The translations under genes and the position numbers were made by a program. Shown in pieces: positions 44,215-55,661 of a DNA stretch of 64,000 nucleotides (positions are counted from its first letter, which is position 1; each line of letters starts with the position of its first letter). Source of the DNA: Halichondria panicea. Taxonomy: Eukaryota; Porifera; Demospongiae; Suberitida; Halichondriidae. The notes under the pieces were generated by a model that searched no databases, had not been told where the DNA came from, and worked only from the letters and a program-made list of their open reading frames with translations. The DNA is taken from the NCBI RefSeq assembly GCF_963675165.1, contig NC_087377.1:16431518-16495517 (forward strand). Reading direction: 5' to 3'.

Positions 44215-45140
44215 CTACTGGTTCATAAGAAAGTTCACTGCATTTGATAGTTCCACCAGGAGAGAGTGTGGCTCATCTGTGGGCAGTGCTAGCTCTGATG
44301 GTGCAGGTGTCTTGCCCGCCTCGTCAAACATCCGCGTGAGCAGGTCACCCAGTTGGTCTTGCTCCCCTGCACGGACAGAAAGTAAAGTGAATTTTCTATA
44401 TTTCTATGTTTGTATGTATACAAGTCTCATATTTACAGCCCGACTTTTATAGAAGATTTCTAATTACATTCTGATCATTTTTACTCTTCCTCCAACCACA
44501 GTAAAATTAACACAGAAGATGGGAAGTACCAAAGGAAAAGTTAGACAATGAAGTCCTTTGAAAGCATACTTTAATAATTTGACACACAAGTATCTACTAG
44601 TCTATTGTACAACGTATATCGTATAGCGCGAAATTTTGTGGGTTAAATCCTACACGAAAATTAAGTCCATAAAAATTCTTTTATCTGCTAACTCACGAAC
44701 ATTGTGCAACAAATTGCTTTTAGAGGCCATTCTACGAAATAGAAATATATGCCTTGAAAATTTTGTGCTACACAGTGTTTGGAAAACCCCACCCACCCCC
44801 CACACTAACTCACGGCTTGTGAGTCCAGGTTCATTCAAACAATGACACCATTTCTCCCGTATAGTCTCCAAGATCCCCTCATCGCCGGGAGCAATGGCGT
44901 CTCCAAACAAGCCCATGCACGGAATAAGAAGCTCGTTCGTAACACTCAAAGCTCTCTGTACGTTTTTACTCAAGAAGAAATTGTAGGCCAGGTCACTGAT
45001 GGCTTGCAGGGAGCGTCGTCGAAGGTTTGCCAGTAGTGTGAGGTGTGTGGGACGGAGGCTGTACTGGGTGGAGCCAATCTCGAGGATGAACTTGTGTGCA
45101 GTGTACGCTTTCAGAGAGTGGGCGAGAGCACCTTCCCATC

Positions 45141-45185
<45 letters not shown>

Positions 45186-48100
45186 TGGGTGGGAGGGGGT
45201 TAGGATACTGTAGAATGTATACATGTACATGGAATAAAGAAATTGCATTATTGTAGACACACATGTACCGTAGTACATGTACTAGAATGTTTTGCGAGCA
45301 TCAAACATTTGCGAACTTTGATAAATAAAAAAGCAAAACCTAAATTAGTACACACGATCCTCGCCAGAACGCAATAGTTAGACAGCAAAGGGTCAATTTT
45401 TCTGCTGACTTGGCTCATTCGCTCGCAAAGGTTTTTCACCAGCAAAATATCCTAGTAATACAATACTTGTATGTACGCATGCACACACATGCAAATGTAT
45501 CTGATATGACGGACTCACTTATCCTCTCGTAGGAACTTGACTGCCTTGATGAAGTTCCAGCACATGATAACATAGTGGTTATACAGATTTCTTATCTTCT
45601 GCACGGGACAAGAAACCATCAAACACAGATAATGGTCACTATGAAAAGCTTTAACCTCTGGGGGCATACCAACAGTGGCTGTAATAAATACTAACACAGA
45701 TCCAAACACATGCTATATGGAGACATTGGGGCCCATCAACCTGGCTGTATTATAGAGGGTGACCTGCTTATATAGGGTACAGCCTTCACTGTATAACTAC
45801 TTTAAATTTATTACTAAAGTCAATTTGCGTTGAGTTCGACCCCGGAAGTTATGTGGTAAATTATGGCTTCATTTATGCTTTATGTGGTGGACAAGCATGC
45901 CTGGGACTTCTACATGGAAAATGCTAACTTTTAGCTGGTTGGAGCTTACCAACTCTACAGCTAGACTGGAAACCACTCCCCTTCTCTCGGGAGAAAGGGA
46001 CTGGCAAGCTGCCGTGTTGAGAGTTGTCCCAGTGCGTGAGGAGTGTCACGCTCCCACAAGAATGTAAACGTCACAAATAGTCATATGCCACCGCCCACAC
46101 GCTAAACAAAATATTATTGGCCTCGAGTATAAAGTACATCACTGGCGGTCTGTTATCGAGGCTGAAATAATATCGCCCACGCATTGCACATTTTGTGGTT
46201 TGTTTTAATTGCATTCCAACGGGACAACTCTCAACACGGCAGCTTGCCAGTCCCCAGAGCTCAGAGCTCAGGGAGTGGTTTCCAGTCTACTCTACAGCAT
46301 AATAGATAGAAGTGCTTCTTAACAAGGAATCCAATGGTACATATGCATTTCAGTAAAGTATGACAAAGTTATCATAATTATGACAACTTTATGAAGGTCA
46401 AACACAACACAAATAGACTTTAGACTACCACAATACCACACACCCACAGTGTACCCCCCCCCCATCCACTAGTAAAACTACATGAGAGTATCAACCAACT
46501 ACTCACATCAATATCTCCCTGCATATTCCGTTTACTAAACAGAGCCAGGAACTCCTTCTGTGCCAGGATTCTCAGATTAGCTCTGGGAGGGTCTGCTGAC
46601 ACTTGCTGTATGATCATCTCCAGAACAAGGCTCCTCAAGAGTTCTTTAGTGGCGCCCGAATGAATGGCGTATGTGACTACGTGTGCAAGGCGCGGGTCCA
46701 CGCACTTGCCTTGATACAGACTAGCCATTTGAGTGTACGTGTCGTCAAAGGTGGCGATTAGTTCCTCCGAGAGGGTGGGATTGATTGGAGGGAGGGGAGG
46801 GGATTCAACCTGTGTGGTGTGTGAGGGTTGTGAGGGTGTGAGGGTTGTGTGGGCGTGAGGGTATACGTACATGTACATGTATATCAGTACGCCCACACTG
46901 CATGATTTGAGCATAAAATTATAGCTGATTCAGCAAAGCAAGTTAGAGTGCACATGCGCAGTGTCTATTCTACTGACAGCCCCTCCTCTTTTTCACTTTG
47001 CCATTTTGTCCAATTTGCGAGGTTTCGGGCTAAAGAGGTCGAGGTTCTACGTACCCACATGCATACGTGGAATATTACTGCCAGAGGTGTGTTTCCAAAG
47101 CCTGCCAGCATCATTTTCCCTCAATAAAAGTGTCTATTTGGGATATGTTGTAGCTTGGTCATTCACCTACACAATGGTATCAGCAGATTTTCTTAGAAAT
47201 CTTCCAATCATAAGATATTTACAACAACTACAACTACTCACACATTTTTGTTATAATTATTATGCTCAAAATTATCTACCAAGGCATATAAAAATCACTT
47301 CAATTTTGCTTTCAACAAACATGTACCTGCATCTGCTCTGGACTCCTCTCCACGTTTGACGGAGCCCCTCCCCCCACTCCACCCTCTGATCTAGCAGTGT
47401 CCGCTAGTCCCGCAGCCACACCGCCAACAGACTCAGGGGAGGGGGGCTGGATACTGGTACGAGGACCATCAGCAGAACTAGGGATCTGAAATACGTATAC
47501 ATTGTATAACAGACTCGGTCCATTAGAGTATCAATATAGGTACAGGGATATAGTCAGTCCATGGTGGTTGGTACTAATCACCTCTAGACAAAAATAACCA
47601 TCTCTTAGGCTGAGATTATGCTACATCAAGAGTATACTCATGCACTCCTGGCTACATGTAATTGTATAAAAGAGGCAAATGTGAGATTTAGAATTGAAAA
47701 TTGCTTTGCTACTATCTCCAATCTCGACTTTTTTTATTCCCATTTCAAACATTCTGGGCACACACATCAGTGTATAATATCTAGCTATAATAATCTACTA
47801 AAGACAGTTACTGTCTATAGCGGTATAAGACACTCACATGACCGACGGCTTGTATTGAGCGACTGTCATAATCCGCTAACTCAGTTTGGAAGTCTGTTGC
47901 ATCTCTGTCGACATAGCGCTGTAGATCATCCCTCACCAACAAGCTCAAGGCTGGAGGGAACAAAGAAGATACTCAAATAGTTGGAACCACATAGATTAAG
48001 TATCTTGACCACGGCTATAAAGTGAGTATAATTATAAGACACACAAACTGGGGCAAAGTTTGAATCACAAAGCTTCTTACTTCTTACAAGAATATCTCGA

Positions 48101-51100
48101 ACAACGATTGTACGTGACTGTACAATGTACACGTATTTGCTAAAGATCTTATCTACTCTTGCAATAAAGCAAAATGAGACCCACAGATCCTAAACTAGAC
48201 ACACCTCTCCTGGTGAACTGTTGGTGTAGTTCCTTGTTCACATAGATGAGACAATAAGCGCTCGTGTTATGAGACCCTCCATAAGACTCCTTCTGAACAT
48301 CCGCCCAGCTCACCTCCGTCACTGACACGTCGTTGAATTTCAACCACACGTCCTCATCTGATTGGACGCCCACAGATAAGGTCTCATCTGATTGGACGAC
48401 ATCTCCAACTACAGATTGAGCACCTGTAGTCGTACTCTCATCTGATTGGACGCCTGTAGTTGTACTCACATCTGATTGGACGCCAATAGCCCCTCCCTCC
48501 ATTTCCATACCGTCTGTAGGGGCTTGTTGCGATATTTTCTCGTCATTATCAGATCTTGGTGAATTATCCATTGTGTCATATTGTCCTGTATTCGCTAGAG
48601 GCTCGTCCTTCTCACGAGTGGGTGTGGTCACTGAGGAAGGCGTGACAGTGGTGGAGGGTGTGGCAGTAGTGGAGGGGGTGACAGTAGTGGAGGGGGTGGT
48701 CAGGAGACATGCATGGCTCTTACGAACGTACGCCCAGTAATGACCTAGAGAGAGAAGTTGCATATAATTAGAAAAAGAAATGAAAATACATATATACAGG
48801 TATAAAAGTTACAATGTGCTGCTGGCAGTTATTGTGAGGGAGTAAGGCTTGCAGGCACAAGTACAACTATTACATTACATGTGGAAATATTTGCTTAGTA
48901 CTTAGAGAGCTTTGTCATAATGCCCTTTACGAATTTAATAGACATGTACATTGTACAATGTAGCTACATGTAGACATCATAATTATACATACATACATGT
49001 ATGACTGTTTAGGAATTCTGTGCAGACTACACACAACAAGACAAGTATTGGTGAAGTCTAGGAGTGGTGGCTATTTTGAATCCTCAATCTCAATTCAAAA
49101 CTATGTACATGTATAAGTAGTAAACTAGGCCTAAGAGATGGTTATTTCTGTCTAGAGGTGGTTAGTACCAACCACCACCACCGACCAGTGTGGGCACATC
49201 ACTGTACATTTACACACAATTAATAAGTTGTATTATTAGACGCCCACCTAGCGAGGCTTGCCCTTGATGTACAAGCACTGCATGAAGGTGGTAGGGTGTG
49301 GAGTTCATGATCGGGTCGCCATAGAGACCGTCCAGCGTGGACTGTGTCGATTTTATGGCCTCTTCCAATTCTGAGGCAGAGGGGAAACAGATGATGTACA
49401 TAGCAGCAAATACCATAACGTGTAATTTTCGTACAATGACATCCATACACAACCCACCTTTGACCTCAGTATTGAGTTCATGAACCCAGCGATTGAGACA
49501 TCCCTCGAGGACGTCCATCTCCCCAGAGGAGACAAAGTGGGGGGAGGGACGTAGGGAAATACGCGCTCTCTTCTCCGCCTGCTCTCCTTCTAAATCATCC
49601 AAGGGTGAGTCGGAGGATCCTTGCTCCCTCACAAACTGCAGGGTAAGAGAGAGGGCGTCCATGATCGACACGGACTTGCCACCATACTTGAGGTAGCTGC
49701 ACGAGGAGTGGGGGGGGGGGGGGGGGGGTTGAGCACATACCGTATAGCGGGTTATTTTTTGATGGTGAACTTTTTTTTCGTAGAGCATCACCAGAAAATT
49801 ACTATACGAAATTATTCTACCATAACAGTTTCTACATGTATGTCACTATCCTGAGCTGTACGAATATTTAGAATACGAGATATTTCACATGCAAATCTCT
49901 TAGTGGGTGTGGTTTTCTGGCATTGAACCGCAAGTATTACAACCCATGAAATTTTTTTTTCTGAGGGCTCTCGAGCCAAAATAATAGCAAACATTTCCTG
50001 CCATACTTTAGATAGATAGTACAACGTACTTACATAATTATTGTAACATGCTTACTTGTCGAGCTTCCCCTTCAGCTCGGTCATCCTGCGTTGAAGCTCC
50101 ACCCCCTCACACCGCCTCCTGCGAGACTCCACCCTGTTGGCCTCCAGATATCGATCCATGCTCAGTTGGAGGTCAAATTGCAGCTTGTCGTGAACCTACA
50201 TTTTGTACAATGTAGGAGAGAGTAGAAACTTGAAAGTTTTATAATAATGTGCATGTCGACTATTATTTATTTACTGATTCAGTCCGTATCCTAGGTGATG
50301 TCCAGTAATTATATTATATAATTACTTCCCCCAGGCACTATTCTTATAATCTACTTCCCCAGCAGATTTGAATTGCATCTTGACAAAATTTAGTACATGC
50401 AAGCAATAAAATTCAAAAATGTTGTGTAAGCTTGACAGTATTGAACTGAGCTAGCTGAATCTTGTAGTTAAATTCTTGCTCTGCGCTTTCTTAGTAGTCA
50501 AGGCTGTGGCTCAGAAGTAGAGGATTACAAGTATACTGTGGTGTTGTTGACAATAACAGACTAGTTCAGAGCTACAGTATAGTACAGCTAGCTAGCTAGC
50601 TACATGTACAAACCTCAGCAAAGTGCAGCTGCATTTAGTGGTGGGCGGGCCGGTCTGGTCAAAGTTTATGCATGGCTTCCAGCTAGCTGAACGTACCTAG
50701 CTAGCTAGCTAGCTCATGTAGCTCCACAGTAGTACTGCTAGTTCTATGCCTGTAACTGTTCTAACTGCATAATTCTGAGGCTGTGAGAGCAAGTTTGACT
50801 GTCTCCACTGATGTTCAAATGACTGTTTTGCTGTTTTTGCAGTAAATAAATCAGTTGTTGACTGGTTGCCTAGTAATTATGGTTAATAACAACTATTATA
50901 TATAACAGGGTGTCATACAGGATTTTGAAGTAGAGGGGGGAAATGAGAAAAGTAACCAGAAAATGTTGCTAAAAAAAGGTCAACTGTTATTTCAATACCC
51001 AGCTATGGACACTCAGTCATAATTGAAAGGGGGGGGGAAATTGGAGCTAGGGGGGGGATATCCCCCCTTTCCCCCCCCCTGTATGACACCCTGTATAAAT

Positions 51101-54100
51101 GTATTGTACATGTACATGTTGTGAAAACTCTTAAAATGTGAACTCTGGATAAAGGTCCAAACACAGTCATGCTATGGAGACTCTGGGGCCCATTAACCTG
51201 GCTGCATTATAGAGGGTGGCCTGCTAACACAGGTCCAAACACATGCTATGGAGACTCTGGGGCCTATTAACCTGGCTGCGTTATAGAGGGTGGCCTGCTA
51301 ACACAGGTCCAAACACATGCTATGGAGACTTTGGGGCCTATTAACCTGGCTGCATTATAGAGGGTGGCCTGCTAACACAGGTCCAAACACATGCTATGGA
51401 GACTCTGGGGCCTATTAACCTGGCTGCATTATAGAGGGTGGCGTGCTAACACAGGTCCAAACACATGCTATGGAGACTCTGGGGCCTATTAACCTGGCTG
51501 CATTATAGAGGGTGGCCTGCTAACACAGGTCCAAACACATGCTATGGAGACTCTGGGGCCTATTAACCTGGCTGCATTATAGAGGGTGGCGTGCTAACAC
51601 AGGTCCAAACACATGCTATGGAGACTCTGGGGCCTATTAACCTGGCTGCATTATAGAGGGTGGCCTGCTAACACAGGTCCAAACACATGCTATGGAGACT
51701 TTGGGGCCTATTAACCTGGCTGCATTATAGAGGGTGGCCTGCTTATAGGTAGACCACAATAGTACTGTATTATACCAAATTTAATAACAGCAAAAGGGAA
51801 TGTGTTTTTAAGGATCATACAGCCGACCTTTTCAGCTTGTCCACTGTTCTGGTTGTACTTGAAGCGCGAGAGTGATAGCACTAGGATGGGGGGTAGGCTG
51901 GTAAACCATGCCTCTTGCTGTACCTCGGGGTTGAATGTGTATGCCCCCAGGCACTCGTGGATGTGGGTGTGGTCATGTACCTGTACATGCAGGGCACCAA
52001 AGTCCTCCTCGTGTTGAAACTTCTCTCCGTTGTTTGTACCCTCCCTCTGACAGTGCCCGGTGAATAGTTGGACCATTGGGTTAGGACTGCGTGTGTGTGT
52101 GGGGGGGGAGTGTGTGTGTGTGTGTGGGGGGGGGTGGGGAGTGTGTGTGGATGTGTGTGTGCGCGCATGTGACTCAGCTGCTATACATCATTCAGAGATG
52201 TGCCCAACACATAGTCAGTTGTGATTGGTACTAACCATCTCTCTAGACAACAAAAATAAACAATCACCTCACACATGTAGGCCAGTTAATACACACATGT
52301 AATGTACATGACATTACGCTGCAAATTTGCCTATGAAATTGACGATTGAAAACAGCAACCACTTCAAAACTTTTGGGCACATCACTGCAGAGATGTACCC
52401 AGTCATGTGACTCACGTGCTATCCCCGGCCGCTGCCAGGGAGTGTTTGAAGGCCTCCTCCGTCCACTCCAGCAGCTTGTGGGTGAACTCATTCACATCTT
52501 GTTGTCCTCCACTCTTCTCCTTGCTAAACACTTCTTTGAACGTCTGCAGGGAGGAAGGGGGGGAGTTAATTGCATGCTGTATGGCGGGTAACTTTCGAGC
52601 TAGCCCGATAGTAAATTATCCAGTTAGATACATGTAGTTAGAGTGGGTTGATACCATATAGCGGGTATATTTCGAGGATATACATTTTTGTTGTTTTCGC
52701 TGATCAAGCATCTACTGCAAACATTTACACCCACGAGTTTAATATCGCATGCATACTGACTCCAAACTTTCCATTCAACCTTAAAACTCATATTTATATC
52801 TTTTTTAAAAAAAATATTGTGCTAATGAATTTTCTGCAAATCCGTCAAAAATTAGTACCCTAAAAACAGAGAAAAATCTGAAAACACTAAAATTACTATC
52901 TGTCTATAATAGCAGGTAACTAGTGTAAGAACATCCGTCTCACCTGAATGACAAAGCTTGGGTCGACGTACTTCCTTGGTGAGAGTAGTAACAGGGCAAA
53001 CAGTTTCTGTAGCTCCAGTAGGAAGGACACGCTCGGGTGATGTTGAGTGGTCCCGTTGGTGAAGGGAGGGGGAGTGTAGCCGAGCACCCTCTCACACACC
53101 ACAGGAACATGGAGCAGTGACTACAGGGGGTGGGGGGTCAGTCATGTGACTAGAACATTAGTGAAGGGGGGGGTCATGTGACTAGAACATTAGTGAAGGG
53201 AGGGGGAGTGTAGCCGAGCACCCTCTCACACACCACAGGCACATGGAGCAGAGACTACAGGGGGGGGTCAGTCATGTGACTACAATTTTTGTGAAATGCC
53301 TATTTTCAATCCTCTTCACAATCACACAAATAATTTGCCTCCTTTTTGCATGTGGTAAACCAGGCCTCTAGAGATGGTTAGTACCAACCACCACCACCGA
53401 CCAGTGTGGGCACACCCCTGTACATGCATGTGTATCGTTACAATATAATGTATCGTATACTGAATGATTACTTTGTCTGTGTATTTGACTTAATGATTAT
53501 AACTGCAAACTATTTAGAACGTGCAAAAAACACATGCAAAAATGGTAAACTCAGCTAAAGATCAACAAACAGAGCATTATTCCAATGGCTACAATTACTG
53601 AATTAGATGGAGGGGGAGGGAGGCTTTGCTAGAGATCACTGCAAACATTTCCAACCAGTAATGTGCCCGACATGTTCAAGTGGTGTCAATTTTTAATTCT
53701 CAACCTCAATTCAACATACTAACTTATAGTCTAACACGTATTAGACACTAGTTGATAAGATCTACATGGGAAGTACATGGGAAAAAGTGCCTCAGAGCAG
53801 GTATACTATGGGACTTAGTATACATGCAAATTAAATTTACTTAGTATATATACCTAGTATTCCGTTGTCAAGTAATTGTATTGTAGTCAAGCGGTTTGCG
53901 CATGCGCACTAGTATCTAAATGACTATTTTATCGGTGTCCATGTGATTTAGAAGCCCTCAGCCACTTTAGTACCCTCGCTACGCTCGGGATACTAAATCA
54001 ATGCCTTTGGGCTTCTAAATCCCATAGACACCTCCAAAACAGTGTCTAACTATTATGTAAACTAGGCCTAAGAGGTGGTTATTGTTGTCTCTAGAGAGGT

Positions 54101-55605
54101 GGTTAGTACCAACCACCACCGACCAGTGTAACATAAAGTAAGTTATGCACATGCTCTTTGACTACCTGAGTCCTACCCTCCTCCTCAGCACTGAACCAAC
54201 ACATGTGTGGGGGCACACGGTTATTAAATATCATATAGCGGGTAATTTTCGTGAGGTAAAAAATTTGTTCAACTCGAAAACGGTGGTTTGCGTGAGTAAA
54301 ACGTTCGTTTAGTCTCATTGCCTGCACTGCATTCATACGTTCCAGTAAGCCACGCCTACGTTAAAATTTCGTGGAGCGTCAGCTTGCCCACGAAAATAAC
54401 GAATATTTCACTCCACGAAAATTATCCGCTATACGGTACTTAGATACATGTATTTAATTAAGCCCTCTCCTCTCTTACCTGTACTACAGCACTGAACCAA
54501 CAAGTGTTGCCGATGTTCTTGAGGCCCACGGCAGTTGTGCCCGCTCTCTTCCGATCGTGGGGGTTGATAGGATCTACGAAGGCAGTGCTCTTAGGTAGTC
54601 CCAGTCGAGTCAGGTTCTCCTGGTTAGCCGCAATACTCGCCTCTACAGCTCTGAGGGGGTTAAACTGTGAAGTACAATACAACAGCTCTGAGGGGGTTAA
54701 ACTGTGAAGTACAATATAACAGCTCTGAGGGGGTTAAACTACATTGTAGCTATAAAACACAGTACCTTATTATAAAGATCGATATATCTTCAAATCAGAA
54801 AATACATGTCCTGATATGGAGGGTCCACGTTGTATTATAATTGTTATTGGTTATCGTGTACATGTGCGTCAAAATGGGATGCTTGGATATTAGATGTCAT
54901 ATCTCTCTTGGGAATAGCAAAGGCGCCTGTTCTAATTATAGGATTAGCTTCAATATTGCCGTACAGTATAGTCACCTGCTCAGTTCCTCCTCTTCAATGG
55001 AGATGCCAGATTTCTGCTGAGAGCCACTCATCTGTTGAAGGCTGAGAGCCAGCGCTTGCTGCAGTTCACGATCAGTATTGTCCCCTGACCCAACCTCCGA
55101 GGTCAGGTCTATAGGATCTGATGGGAGGGGGGTGGTACAGTATATGTGCAGTGGCGTGCCCAGAGAGTCAAAGAGGTACCGTATAGCGGGTCATTTTCGT
55201 ATGGTGGAAATTTACTTCGTATTGTATCATCATCCGAAAATTAAAACTACGAAATTATTCTACTGAAATTAATAGGTACATGCATAATTATACATATAGT
55301 TCGTACATGTACGAACATTTTCGTTGCTATTATCACGGTATATAAAATGAAGACATTATGAACTTATAATTATATCCCCTATAATCATTAATAAGTGTTC
55401 TTACTGAGTTGAGTTCCAGTGGCTTTATCAATGATGGAGCCCACAGTCGGAACTGGCTCTGTCCTATGCGGTGTGGACTTTGACCCCTCGTCATCATCGT
55501 CATCTCCCTCCCGCATTTTGTCCCAGAGCTTGCTCGTAGCCGTCTCTAGATCATAGCACACTGACTGTGTGTGTGTGTGTGCGTGAGGGTGTGTGTGTGT
55601 GCATG

Positions 55606-55661
<56 letters not shown>

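Larger units (their letters stand above)
44215..50195 (-). other. USP exons 9-18: second part of catalytic domain and C-terminal region
   Basis: 50056-50195, 49458-49696, 49248-49370, 48205-48744 (His box plus insertion), 47838-47950, 47327-47485, 46507-46809, 45519-45655, 44814-45139, 44215-44366. Exon 16 keeps frame only with the acceptor ...CCCCCAGAG|GT; an upstream AG (45,678) would shift phase. Exon 17's acceptor follows a CA microsatellite (45,145-45,183). Confidence 0.82.

Noticed and set aside
45656-45678. USP exon 16 starting at 45,678 (TTACAG acceptor)
   Set aside because: It would break frame with exon 15; the acceptor at 45,655 gives a continuous protein of 3n length.
46961-47359. 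132-codon plus-strand frame in USP intron 14/exon 14 region
   Set aside because: Overlaps a supported minus-strand exon and shows no domain or coding pattern.
51152-51745. Regular 74-bp repeats as a possible CRISPR array
   Set aside because: There are no unique spacers; the whole unit repeats head to tail, and the host is an animal intron.
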